Source: Enterococcus sp. ZJ1622 (GTDB lineage Bacteria; Bacillota; Bacilli; Lactobacillales; Enterococcaceae). From it: DNA of 64,000 bases. The translations under genes and the position numbers were made by a program. Within the stretch, counting starts at the first letter, position 1. The number at the start of each line of letters is the position of its first letter. The notes beneath the pieces were generated by a model. That model was not told the origin of the DNA and made no database searches. It saw nothing but the letters and a program-made list of their open reading frames with translations. Below, piece after piece: positions 51,665 through 59,064 of the stretch. The stretch is from positions 115,805-179,804 of the forward strand of contig NZ_JAAKDW010000007.1 in assembly GCF_011038845.1 (NCBI RefSeq). Direction: 5' to 3'.

Positions 51665-52720
51665 ATGAAGAAACAAAAAAAATATCTCTTGATTGCTGGC
51701 TTGATAGGCATGCTCTTCTTTTGTCAACAAACAGTGGATGCCAATGAATTCAATTTTGCGGTAACACCTGTCATACCAGAAAACCAGATCGATAAGACGA
51801 AAACTTATTTCGATTTGCTACTCGCTAGAAATGCTTCGCAAGAATTAACGATCGATTTGACAAATGATACGAATGAGAACGTGACGATAGAAATAGGGTT
51901 GAATAATGCGACCACGAATTTGAACGGGGTAGTTGAATATGGTCCCAATGAGATCACGCCTGATAAAAGCTTGAAATATAAACTGAACGACATAGTGGAG
52001 GTCCCGGAGGAAGTCACGCTTGACCCGCATTCTTCTCAAGCAGTCAACATAAAAGTCCATATGCCGAATGACGCATTCGACGGGCTGATCGCAGGCGGAT
52101 TGACGTTCAAAGAAAAGAAAGAAGAAAAGATGGATGAAAAATCCGATGGCTTGGCAATTACGAATGAATACTCTTATGTCATTGCATTACTGTTGAGGGA
52201 AAATCAAACGGCGGTCGCACCAAAACTGAATTTATTAGCAGTCAAGGCAGATCAGGTCAATGCACGAAACGTCATTTCCGCGAAAATCCAGAACAGTGAA
52301 GCTACCTACATCAATCAAGTCGCTGTAGACGGAACGATCACAAAAAAAGGCAGTACGGATTCCCTCTATTCCATAAGTAAAGACGAAATGCAGATCGCTC
52401 CGAATACCCATTTTGACTTCCCAGTTCATTTGAACGGGAAAAAGCTGCAAGCTGGCACCTATCATATCAAATTAGATGTATACGGGAATCGAGCGGATGA
52501 CGGGACATATACACGAAAGAAAGAGACATATACCAATCATTGGCTACTGGAAAAAGATTTCACGATCAGCGGAGAAACAGCAAGCAGACTGAATCAAAAA
52601 GATGTGACCATAAAACCAGATCACTCATGGCTGTACATGCTGCTCCTTCTCTTAATCCTTTTGATTCTATTCTTGATCCTCTTCTTGATTTTGAAGAAAA
52701 AGCGTAGGGAAGATGAATGA
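51665..52720 (+). CDS. WxL-interacting protein (DUF916 + DUF3324)
   Basis: 351 residues. Signal peptide (~1-27, ending QTVDANEF), DUF916 domain (~30-155: FNFAVTPVIPENQIDKTKTYFDLLLARNASQELTIDLTND), DUF3324 domain (~160-310: NQTAVAPKLNLLAVKADQVNARNVISAKIQN), a membrane segment (~323-345) and a basic tail (KKKRREDE). These proteins bind WxL partners and peptidoglycan at the cell surface. AAAGGAG precedes the start. Its stop overlaps the next start. Confidence 0.93.
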   Translation: MKKQKKYLLIAGLIGMLFFCQQTVDANEFNFAVTPVIPENQIDKTKTYFDLLLARNASQELTIDLTNDTNENVTIEIGLNNATTNLNGVVEYGPNEITPDKSLKYKLNDIVEVPEEVTLDPHSSQAVNIKVHMPNDAFDGLIAGGLTFKEKKEEKMDEKSDGLAITNEYSYVIALLLRENQTAVAPKLNLLAVKADQVNARNVISAKIQNSEATYINQVAVDGTITKKGSTDSLYSISKDEMQIAPNTHFDFPVHLNGKKLQAGTYHIKLDVYGNRADDGTYTRKKETYTNHWLLEKDFTISGETASRLNQKDVTIKPDHSWLYMLLLLLILLILFLILFLILKKKRREDE

Positions 52721-53181
52721 TGCGAAAACGAAATTTTATTCTTTACAGCTCCTTGTTTTTTTCTTTGTCTTTTGGCGGGATCACTGTCCAGGCAGTGAAA
52801 ATTTATGATCCTGAAGATCCGACCGTTATCGTGAAGCCACTTGAACCGGAGCACGAGGCATCTGAAAATGAACCGGCTGTTACTACAACAACAACGGATA
52901 CAGAAACGAAGACAAAGAGAACTGAGTCAAAGGAAACAGAAGCAAAAAACAACAAAAAGCTGTCTGCCACAAAAGAAACTGATCGAAGACATAAAAAAAT
53001 TTATCTGGATAATCATCTCTTTACAGACACCAGCGATATTTATCTGAATGAGCCAGCACAACCATTAGGCTCTGGAGGTGATCACTCTACTTGCCATACT
53101 TCCACTGGTCAAACCGCTTATTTGCTGACCGGCAGTTTACTTTTTGGTGAAGTACCTGAAGAGAAGGCAGTGATGACATGA
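52717..53181 (+). CDS. Small secreted protein of the WxL locus, unknown; possible decayed LPxTG protein
   Basis: 154 residues (ATGATG at 52717/52720). Signal peptide (~1-27, ending VQAVKI), an acidic/Pro segment, a Thr/Lys/Glu-rich stretch (~48-100), and a C-terminus ending GQTAYLLTGSLLFGEVPEEKAVMT. The end resembles the start of a sortase signal (TGQT then hydrophobic), while LP is encoded just before in another frame (TTGCCA at 53090-53095). A frameshift may have removed a wall anchor. Overlaps both neighbours by 4 bases. Confidence 0.65.
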   Translation: MMRKRNFILYSSLFFSLSFGGITVQAVKIYDPEDPTVIVKPLEPEHEASENEPAVTTTTTDTETKTKRTESKETEAKNNKKLSATKETDRRHKKIYLDNHLFTDTSDIYLNEPAQPLGSGGDHSTCHTSTGQTAYLLTGSLLFGEVPEEKAVMT

Positions 53182-54662
53182 ATGTGATAAATTTATTGGA
53201 AAAAGAAGATCGGAGGAAAATCGATTTATTTTGTTATCTCGAAAATTCTCCGATGCTGGCAGAATCTAAATTAACGTTGATGAAAGAACTTGGTTTTTCT
53301 GAGTTTGTGCTGGAAAAAGTGATTCAAGGTTTGATCGATGATATCGAAAAGCAGCAGTTAGCTGATTTTTTCAAGATCGAAATCGAAGAACACCAAATCT
53401 TTTTGAGAGAATACGGAGGGGCGACTTCCGATATTCTGATCAAGAACTTATTGAGAGAATCGCTCTCGGTGAAAATCATCTTGCTGCTGTTCAAGCAGGA
53501 ATTCAAATCGATCAATCGGTTTGCAAAAGATCATTTTTCCAGCTATACAGCAATCTATAAAAAAATGAAAACGATTGAGACATTTTTGATCCATTATGGT
53601 GTCCGGATCGGTAAGAAATATCAATTGATCGGAGATGAGAAGACGATCCGCTTGTTTTTCACAGAATTCTATAAAGAAATATTTGAGACAGATTTCTCAG
53701 ATCTGTATTCAGAAGATCTTCTTCGAAAAAATCAGTTGTACATTGAAAAAATCGTAAATAGCAAAATAAGGATGACGAAACACCAAGAGTATCTCCTGCT
53801 GCATTATATGTGCGTCGCCGTACTGAGAGGATTGCAATGCGGAGTCGATTATTCAAAATTAGATACACACTACAGAAAATATTTTCTGGACATCATCGAA
53901 GAGTCTTCTCCTGAGTTGTGCAGTTTGATCCAGTCATGGACAGAAACTCATTTCGATAAGCAAGCAGAGGGACATTTGTTAGCTGAATTCATGCTAGTAG
54001 AAGAGATCATTCCTGATTCAAAGCAGCTTTTGAGTAAGATATTTGCGGCAAGCCAAGAAGTAGAGGAATTAACACGTATATTCCTGGATTATTTCAGAAC
54101 AGAATTTCAAATGTCTGTAAAAAAGAAAGAAGAGCTGATCCAATCGATCAAACCAAGTATCGATTTACTTCATTTTAAGATTAATTATTTTTTTCTCGAG
54201 CAAATGCAATTATCGAAAAAAATGGATGTAAGCTACTTTTTTGAAGCAAATTACGAAATATTTGAATTTTGCCGTACTTTTTTGATAGACGCAGAGAAAC
54301 GAGGACTGTCTATACTCGTAGAAAATCGGGAATTCCTCTTCAAAGAATATTTGTTCATCCTGACCTTATCGATACCGACCTCGATGCTGAATGAAGAAAT
54401 AACTGTGTGTATTGATTTTTCTTTTGGGGAGTACTACAACCGGATCATTGAAAGAGATCTGCACTTTTTTTCGAATTTCAACATCCAAGTGGTGAATACA
54501 GTCTCCAGTCAGACTGATTTGATTTTAAGTGATTCGACGAAATTATATGAATCATCGAATATCAAACAAATCGTTTGGTTAGCGCCGCCTAGACCAGTCG
54601 ATTGGTCGAATTTAGGAGATGCGTTAGTAGCGATCAGAAGAAGGAAAAATCAGGAAAGATAA
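53178..54662 (+). CDS. Mga-like (AtxA/Mga family) transcriptional regulator
   Basis: 494 residues. The N-terminus has two helix-turn-helix regions (~15-60 and ~85-140: SINRFAKDHFSSYTAIYKKMKTIETFLIHYGVRIGKKYQLIGDEKTIRLFFTEFYKEIF, typical of the Mga HTH). The long middle (~150-390) fits PRD-like helical domains, and the C-terminus (~395-494) an EIIB-like fold (DLILSDSTKLYESSNIKQIVWLAPP). Mga-type proteins control surface virulence genes. It ends the WxL operon with an ATGA overlap, so it likely regulates this locus. Confidence 0.82.
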   Translation: MNVINLLEKEDRRKIDLFCYLENSPMLAESKLTLMKELGFSEFVLEKVIQGLIDDIEKQQLADFFKIEIEEHQIFLREYGGATSDILIKNLLRESLSVKIILLLFKQEFKSINRFAKDHFSSYTAIYKKMKTIETFLIHYGVRIGKKYQLIGDEKTIRLFFTEFYKEIFETDFSDLYSEDLLRKNQLYIEKIVNSKIRMTKHQEYLLLHYMCVAVLRGLQCGVDYSKLDTHYRKYFLDIIEESSPELCSLIQSWTETHFDKQAEGHLLAEFMLVEEIIPDSKQLLSKIFAASQEVEELTRIFLDYFRTEFQMSVKKKEELIQSIKPSIDLLHFKINYFFLEQMQLSKKMDVSYFFEANYEIFEFCRTFLIDAEKRGLSILVENREFLFKEYLFILTLSIPTSMLNEEITVCIDFSFGEYYNRIIERDLHFFSNFNIQVVNTVSSQTDLILSDSTKLYESSNIKQIVWLAPPRPVDWSNLGDALVAIRRRKNQER

Positions 54663-54712
54663 CTGATGTTTTTGAGGGATGGATGTAACAAGGACATTCA
54701 AGCGATTAGAAC

Positions 54713-54778
54713 AGGAGCTGTGACAAAAGTCTTGTCGCAGCTCCTTTTTCCGAAGAAGCTACTTCTGTCACAACCTCT
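54713..54778 (+). repeat. Internally deleted repeat with terminator hairpin
   Basis: AGGAGCTGTGACAA / TTGTCGCAGCTCCT + TTTTT (54713-54749), followed by CGAAGAAGCTACTTCTG and GTCACAACCTC, i.e. the two ends of a unit with its centre missing. It separates the convergent WxL and agr-like operons and probably ends both. Confidence 0.8.
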
Positions 54779-54788
54779 GTTTAAGCTG

Positions 54789-55514
54789 CTAGATCAGCTT
54801 TTTTAACCCACGGATCGATGCAGGGATGATCTCGCCGTTTGCTAAAGTGATCTCACGCCTTTTTTTGTTGATTGCACGGACGTTTTGCGTATTGATGACA
54901 TATGATTTATGACATCGGATAAAATTCCGGTGCATTTTTTCGATCTCTTTGATTTTTTCATAAAATTGCATTTGCGCATGTGTCAGATGAACCTCCAGTT
55001 TATGTGGTGTATCTGATGATGTGGAAAAATACTGGATATCCTTGATGGGCAAAAATTTGATCTCGTCATTGAATTCGATTTTGAAAATATCTTTTTGTAG
55101 CTGAGCAGTTTGGAAATCATGAAAGATTTTCGTCAAAATCTGTTCTACGCGCTCTTTCAGATCGAAGAGATCTTCTTTGATGATATAATCAGTTGGTTCG
55201 ATATTGCTTTTTAAGATAGTCAGGGATAAATCGGAATGCGAGGTCACATAAATGATTTTTCCCAACGGGTCCAGATCACGGATCCGTTTTCCAATCATCA
55301 CACCATCCAATTCGCTGTCCTTCAGTTCGATATCTAGAAAATAAATGCCGAAAGAAGAGGTACGAACTCTAGCGGCATCGAAAAGTTCAAGCGGGTCAGA
55401 GGTGGCGATATGGACATAACTATCCAGGTTTTCGATCATGATTCGATTCTTGATCACAGTAGATATGACTTCTAACTGCTTTGGATCATCTTCACAAATA
55501 TAAATGGGAATCAT
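54789..55514 (-). CDS. LytTR-type response regulator (AgrA/FsrA-like)
   Basis: 241 residues. N-terminal receiver domain with CEDD (8-10) and phosphoacceptor Asp61 (YFLDIELKDSELDG). The C-terminal LytTR DNA-binding domain (~140-241: IKDIQYFSTSSDTPHKLEVHL, MHRNFIRCHKSYVINTQNVRAINKKRREITLANG) is complete. By analogy with AgrA, phosphorylation by the kinase encoded upstream should make it activate promoters with ~9-bp direct repeats. It is the last gene of the agrBDCA-like operon; start 12 bases after the kinase stop. Confidence 0.93.
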   Translation of the reverse strand: MIPIYICEDDPKQLEVISTVIKNRIMIENLDSYVHIATSDPLELFDAARVRTSSFGIYFLDIELKDSELDGVMIGKRIRDLDPLGKIIYVTSHSDLSLTILKSNIEPTDYIIKEDLFDLKERVEQILTKIFHDFQTAQLQKDIFKIEFNDEIKFLPIKDIQYFSTSSDTPHKLEVHLTHAQMQFYEKIKEIEKMHRNFIRCHKSYVINTQNVRAINKKRREITLANGEIIPASIRGLKKLI

Positions 55515-55526
55515 AGAACTACTCCT

Positions 55527-56807
55527 TTATTTTGTCTGTATATAAATCGTTTGAGAGAATCGCTGGTTTTCAATCGATGTTTCAAGAAACAGATAGGGAT
55601 TCGTTTTAGTAAGTTCATCTAGTATGAATAGACCAAGTCCTTCATTTTTAGGGTTTTGCTTCGTCGAAAAGCCTTTTTGCTTCAAATGGCTCAATGGCAG
55701 CTGATTCATGGTTGTATTTACCACGCGTATGATGACTGAACTGTTTTTCTTCATCAGGGACAACTCTATTTTTTTCTTTTTCGTGACACTTGCCCCTTCG
55801 ATCGCGTTGTCCAAAATAATACCGAGCATCCGCACGAGATTCACGGTATGTTTCGTATCCAGATCGATCTCATGAGGGAAAACCAGCTGTACAGTCAGCC
55901 CTTTTTCCTGTGCCATCATCAGCTTCAAAGACAGCAAGCTTCGAATCTCAGGTACTTTCATGTTATCCAGTAAACTCAGATTAGCTGGAAAATGATTCAT
56001 CATTTCACGTGTAGGTAAAACATTCTCGTCATAATACGTACGCAAGCCTTCAAGGTCACCTTCTGCAATATAGCTGTGTAAGGAAAAAAGCAGATTCTGG
56101 TAATCATGTTTGAATTCCCGCAGATCTTGATAATTCTTTTCAAGGTCTTTGATGTAATCCTGCTGTAGTTTCACTTGCTGTTCCAACAGTTTGTCAGCCA
56201 TCTTTTTATTGGAGATTTTCCAGTAATAAACTAAGATGATCAAGCCGACACAGAGATAAAGTATAAAGAAACTGGTATTTAATGCTAAAATATCAGGCGT
56301 TTCACCAGAAAAACGAGTATAAAAAATAATGATGTAGTATGTAAACAATACCAAAGTACCAATCGTTCCAATCATGCGGCGATCTACTGCATGAAACCAA
56401 GTATCCAATAACTTTTTAAACCCGAATGCTAATAATAAGGACAATGCTGCAGATAAAGCAAGATGGAAATATTGTAATGAATCACCAGGCTCAATAACAT
56501 CTGACTGCAAAACAAAAAAATCGCCGATGCTCGTCAAATGATCTCCTAAAAGCGATGTCAGCAATCCAAAAGGAAATGCATAAATCAGCTGTTGACGCGA
56601 AGTCGAAAAGAAGAAAAAAGTAAGCATCAGCATTCCGATAGCAAATAAGGCAGTAAAGATCCCCAAATACGGGTAAATGATACCCATCAGCCAGCAAGAA
56701 AACAGAATCGTTGCAGCGAATAGATACTTTTTTCGTACCCGGTGATCAATGAGTAATACACAACTCGTGTAAATCAAGTATTGCAACGCTATAGACCATA
56801 AAAACAT
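55527..56807 (-). CDS. AgrC/FsrC-like peptide-sensing histidine kinase
   Basis: 426 residues. Six or seven membrane segments fill ~1-200, as in the receptors for cyclic peptide pheromones. Then a coiled coil (~205-230), an H-box with His234 (REFKHDYQNLLFSLHSYI), an N-box (RMLGIILDNAIEGA) and a G-box (NEGLGLFILDEL), of the HPK10 class. TGGGAG lies upstream of the ATG. Together with AgrB-like and AgrD-like genes upstream this forms a full quorum-sensing circuit. An extended -10 at 56837-56845 could give a separate promoter. Confidence 0.92.
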   Translation of the reverse strand: MFLWSIALQYLIYTSCVLLIDHRVRKKYLFAATILFSCWLMGIIYPYLGIFTALFAIGMLMLTFFFFSTSRQQLIYAFPFGLLTSLLGDHLTSIGDFFVLQSDVIEPGDSLQYFHLALSAALSLLLAFGFKKLLDTWFHAVDRRMIGTIGTLVLFTYYIIIFYTRFSGETPDILALNTSFFILYLCVGLIILVYYWKISNKKMADKLLEQQVKLQQDYIKDLEKNYQDLREFKHDYQNLLFSLHSYIAEGDLEGLRTYYDENVLPTREMMNHFPANLSLLDNMKVPEIRSLLSLKLMMAQEKGLTVQLVFPHEIDLDTKHTVNLVRMLGIILDNAIEGASVTKKKKIELSLMKKNSSVIIRVVNTTMNQLPLSHLKQKGFSTKQNPKNEGLGLFILDELTKTNPYLFLETSIENQRFSQTIYIQTK

Positions 56808-56836
56808 AAAGTACAGCTCCCATTGAGTTTTTCCAA

Positions 56837-56845
56837 ATTATAGCA
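56837..56845 (-). promoter_or_regulatory. Extended -10 (TGCTATAAT) between the peptide gene and the kinase gene
   Basis: TGCTATAAT on the minus strand, 30 bases before the kinase start and after the stop of the peptide gene. No clear -35, as often with extended -10 promoters. Confidence 0.5.
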
Positions 56846-56856
56846 CAATTAGCGTA

Positions 56857-56967
56857 TTATTTTTTTAATTTTTCAGGGATTTTGAACTCAGAACTCATAC
56901 CAAAGCAGCAGCCAGATACAAAGAAGTCAGATAGGTTTGTCAGTTGTTTAACGATTGTTTTTTTCAT
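56857..56967 (-). CDS. AgrD-like autoinducing peptide precursor (36 residues)
   Basis: A 36-residue reading frame. Its ATG at 56967 lies inside the last codons of the AgrB-like gene and is preceded by GGAGGA 7 bases upstream. Layout: a basic/amphipathic N-terminus (MKKTIVKQLTNLSDFF), a centre VSGCCFGM (C20, C21, M24), and an acidic/Pro tail (EFKIPEKL) like the EVPKEL tail of staphylococcal AgrD. A ring from C20 to M24 would have five residues and end in Met, as does the staphylococcal AIP-I ring (CDFIM). This matches the substrate of the adjacent AgrB-like protease. The exact ends of the mature peptide are inference. Confidence 0.85.
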   Translation of the reverse strand: MKKTIVKQLTNLSDFFVSGCCFGMSSEFKIPEKLKK

Positions 56968-57550
56968 GAAAGATTCCTCCAATATTCATTAAGTAGTTTG
57001 TGATAGGAAGCAACGTAGCTATTTCTAAAACAATCCCGAGAAGCAAATAAGTAGAAAAGTAAGAAGCAGCGAAAAATAAAGTGATAAGGGCAAATAAAAG
57101 AAACATGCCGATTGCTTTTTTCAGTAACGCAGGACGTTTTTCCGGCTCAATGGGATTAAGCGCTGTACCTTTCGATCCATAGCGAAGCAATAATAAAAAG
57201 CAGCTGACTAACAATACGACCATCATGGGGAAGGAGATAGTCACTTGAAAATGTTTCATTACTAAAGGAACGCCCCACAAATAAAGCAGTGTCCACAATA
57301 AGCAGACGAATTCAGAATCGGAGTGCAATCCGTACGCGTATCTGCGGATGCAGATATACGAAAGAAAGGTGATACTTGTTTCAGCCCATGATCCTGTTAC
57401 CAAAGAAAACACGAGAACAATCGCTAACTTTCCAAGGTTATTCATTAAGACTTCAAGAGCAAATTTCACTTGTATATACACCATATCTTCTTCAGACATT
57501 TCTCCACTGAATAAAACATCCAGCATTTTATTGACCACTTTATTTTTCAT
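56948..57550 (-). CDS. AgrB/FsrB-like membrane peptidase that processes the autoinducing peptide
   Basis: 200 residues, ~5-6 membrane segments. The AgrB hallmark is present: Arg-rich IRRYAYGLHSDSEFVC with His76 and Cys83, the same spacing as His77/Cys84 of S. aureus AgrB. Conserved KGTALNPIEPEKRPALLKKA follows in the cytosolic loop. It should cut AgrD's C-terminal tail and help form the thiolactone. GGAGG lies 10 bases before the ATG. Its 3' end overlaps the peptide gene by 20 bases. First gene of the locus. Confidence 0.93.
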   Translation of the reverse strand: MKNKVVNKMLDVLFSGEMSEEDMVYIQVKFALEVLMNNLGKLAIVLVFSLVTGSWAETSITFLSYICIRRYAYGLHSDSEFVCLLWTLLYLWGVPLVMKHFQVTISFPMMVVLLVSCFLLLLRYGSKGTALNPIEPEKRPALLKKAIGMFLLFALITLFFAASYFSTYLLLGIVLEIATLLPITNYLMNIGGIFHEKNNR

Positions 57551-57600
57551 CTAATACGTACCTCCAGCTCTTAGTGTAATTCAAAATGAATCAAAGCGAC

Positions 57601-57704
57601 GTTTTGCTTCATAAAAAGTTGTTTTGACATCAAAATCGTCATTTTTTCACTAGAAACATCTCTATTGTGAACGTTTTACTTCTAAAAATGCAACGGTTTT
57701 GACT
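57601..57704 (-). promoter_or_regulatory. Candidate LytTR-regulator binding repeats upstream of agrB-like gene
   Basis: Four GTTTT(G/A)CTT/ACA-type repeats in the same orientation at 57601, 57621, 57673 and 57696 (minus strand: AAGCAAAAC, TGTCAAAAC, AAGTAAAAC, AGTCAAAAC). They form two pairs, 20 and 23 bp apart. This is near the two-helical-turn spacing of AgrA/FsrA sites. A weak -10 (TACACT, 57573-57578 minus) lies downstream. Confidence 0.5.
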
Positions 57705-57796
57705 CGAAAAGTACTTTTTATGATATAAATGTCCGTTTCTCCTGAATCTGTGTTAAAAATTTACTGACCTTAGAAAAAGGCGACGGAGGGATTCTT

Positions 57797-58018
57797 ATGG
57801 AAAATGAACAATTATTTGAAGTAGGCGAAACATATGCATTTAAATCAGATTTGTTTGAATCACCAGTAAAAGGGATGATCGAAAAAATCTACGAAAATAG
57901 TGTAATGATCCGTGTAATGAAATGTGCGGCAGTAGACAATGATACTGCGCATAATCTGCACTGGCAGCTGATCGTTCGAAAATCAGGTGCGTTAGTAGAA
58001 GAGCAAGGGATTGGTTAA
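57797..58018 (+). CDS. Small DUF2187/YkvS-like protein
   Basis: 73 residues, with GGAGGG 6 bases before the ATG. The core (FEVGETYAFKSDLFESPVKGMIEKIYENSVMIRV) resembles the beta-barrel-like DUF2187/YkvS family, small cytosolic Firmicute proteins of unknown role. Transcribed away from the agr-like locus, so the shared 250-bp gap holds both upstream regions. A terminator follows at 58066. Confidence 0.7.
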   Translation: MENEQLFEVGETYAFKSDLFESPVKGMIEKIYENSVMIRVMKCAAVDNDTAHNLHWQLIVRKSGALVEEQGIG

Positions 58019-58065
58019 AAAAGCGATCCATCAACTATAATATTCAGATTTTACATGAAGTGATG

Positions 58066-58099
58066 AGACAGATCGGCATTTGGCGGTCTGTCTTTTTTA
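58066..58099 (+). terminator. Terminator of the DUF2187-like gene
   Basis: AGACAGA / TCTGTCT (58066-58072, 58087-58093) followed by TTTTTA; loop 14 bases with a G-rich side that can pair further. Confidence 0.8.
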
Positions 58100-58190
58100 T
58101 ACAAACAGATGAATGAAGAAAAGCTTTTATTTGCAGGAAAGGAGTAGTAGAATAAGAAACAGATTTTATTAGAGGAAGGATGCCGATAAT

Positions 58191-58895
58191 GTGATTATTG
58201 TTGCGGGAACAATCGGTGCAGGGAAAAGCACACTGACGGAAATGCTTGCCCAGAATTTAGAAACGAAGCCGTTCTATGAAAATGTCGAGGACAATGAAGT
58301 CCTGCCGCTTTTTTATTCGAATCCAGAAAAATATACGTTTTTATTACAGATTTTTTTCTTGAACAAACGATTTTTAGCCATCAAAGACGCATTTAGCCAC
58401 GATGATAACGTACTGGACCGTTCGATCTATGAAGACAGTATGCTGTTCCATCTGAATGCGGATCTTGGCCGTGTCTCTGAAGTAGAGATACAGCAATACG
58501 AAGGACTTCTAGAAACGATGCTGAAGGAATTAGAAGAGATATCACCTCAGAAGAAACCGGATTTACTAGTCTACATCCGGGTCTCATTCGATACGATGCT
58601 CGAACGAATCAAAAAAAGAGGACGGGACTACGAGCAATTGGAGCAAGATCCTGAATTGTTTGCGTACTATAAAGAACTGAATCGGCGATATGAAGAATGG
58701 TTCGAACACTTCGATGTATGTCCCAAAATGGTGATCGACGGAGACACGTATGATTTTGTAGCCGATCCGGCCTGCGGTGAACAGATCGTTCGGGAAATCA
58801 GAACACGTGCAGAACAAATGTCTGAAGAAGCAGATGCTGGAGCGATTCGCTATACCACAGATCAGCCAAAAGCGAAAGGGATCTTTTCGAAGTAA
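58191..58895 (+). CDS. Deoxynucleoside kinase (dAK/dGK family)
   Basis: 234 residues starting at GTG 58191 with GAGGAAGG upstream. P-loop GTIGAGKST (6-14), NPEKYTFLLQIFFLNKRF (typical of deoxyadenosine/deoxyguanosine kinases), DRSIYED (base/sugar recognition and catalysis) and the lid region IKKRGRDYEQ. It salvages deoxynucleosides by 5' phosphorylation with ATP in the cytosol. The last ~30 residues (TRAEQMSEEADAGAIRYTTD) extend beyond the usual core. Confidence 0.92.
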   Translation: MIIVAGTIGAGKSTLTEMLAQNLETKPFYENVEDNEVLPLFYSNPEKYTFLLQIFFLNKRFLAIKDAFSHDDNVLDRSIYEDSMLFHLNADLGRVSEVEIQQYEGLLETMLKELEEISPQKKPDLLVYIRVSFDTMLERIKKRGRDYEQLEQDPELFAYYKELNRRYEEWFEHFDVCPKMVIDGDTYDFVADPACGEQIVREIRTRAEQMSEEADAGAIRYTTDQPKAKGIFSK

Positions 58896-58960
58896 GAGGC
58901 TGTGAAAGCAGCGCTTTGTCCGGAGTCCATGTCGAAGGTCTGCTGCTTGGACACTGTTTA
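58896..58960 (-). repeat. Truncated hairpin repeat, reverse orientation
   Basis: GAGGCTGTGAAAGCAGCGCTTTG ... GAAGGTCTGCTGCTTGGACACTGTTTA; both outer ends are related to the copy at 38690-38806, but the centre is lost. Confidence 0.7.
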
Positions 58961-59014
58961 TGAGCCATGACAGCACACGACCCAACATCGTCTGTCGTCA
59001 ATTTAAAAATAAAG

Positions 59015-59052
59015 GGAGGGCCTATGACAGCTGTCACAGGTCCTCCGTTTTA
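59015..59052. terminator. Terminator between the deoxynucleoside kinase and DUF1275 genes
   Basis: GGAGG-GCCTATGACAG / CTGTCACAGGT-CCTCC, centred on the palindrome TGACAGCTGTCA, then GTTTTATT; an A-run on the left allows minus-strand use. Confidence 0.75.
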
Positions 59053-59064
59053 TTATATTATCTT

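Noticed and set aside
54789..57550. Identification as the E. faecalis fsr locus itself
   Set aside because: Gene order is similar, but the peptide has a Cys-based core unlike GBAP and no gelE/sprE follow. I call it agr/fsr-like only.
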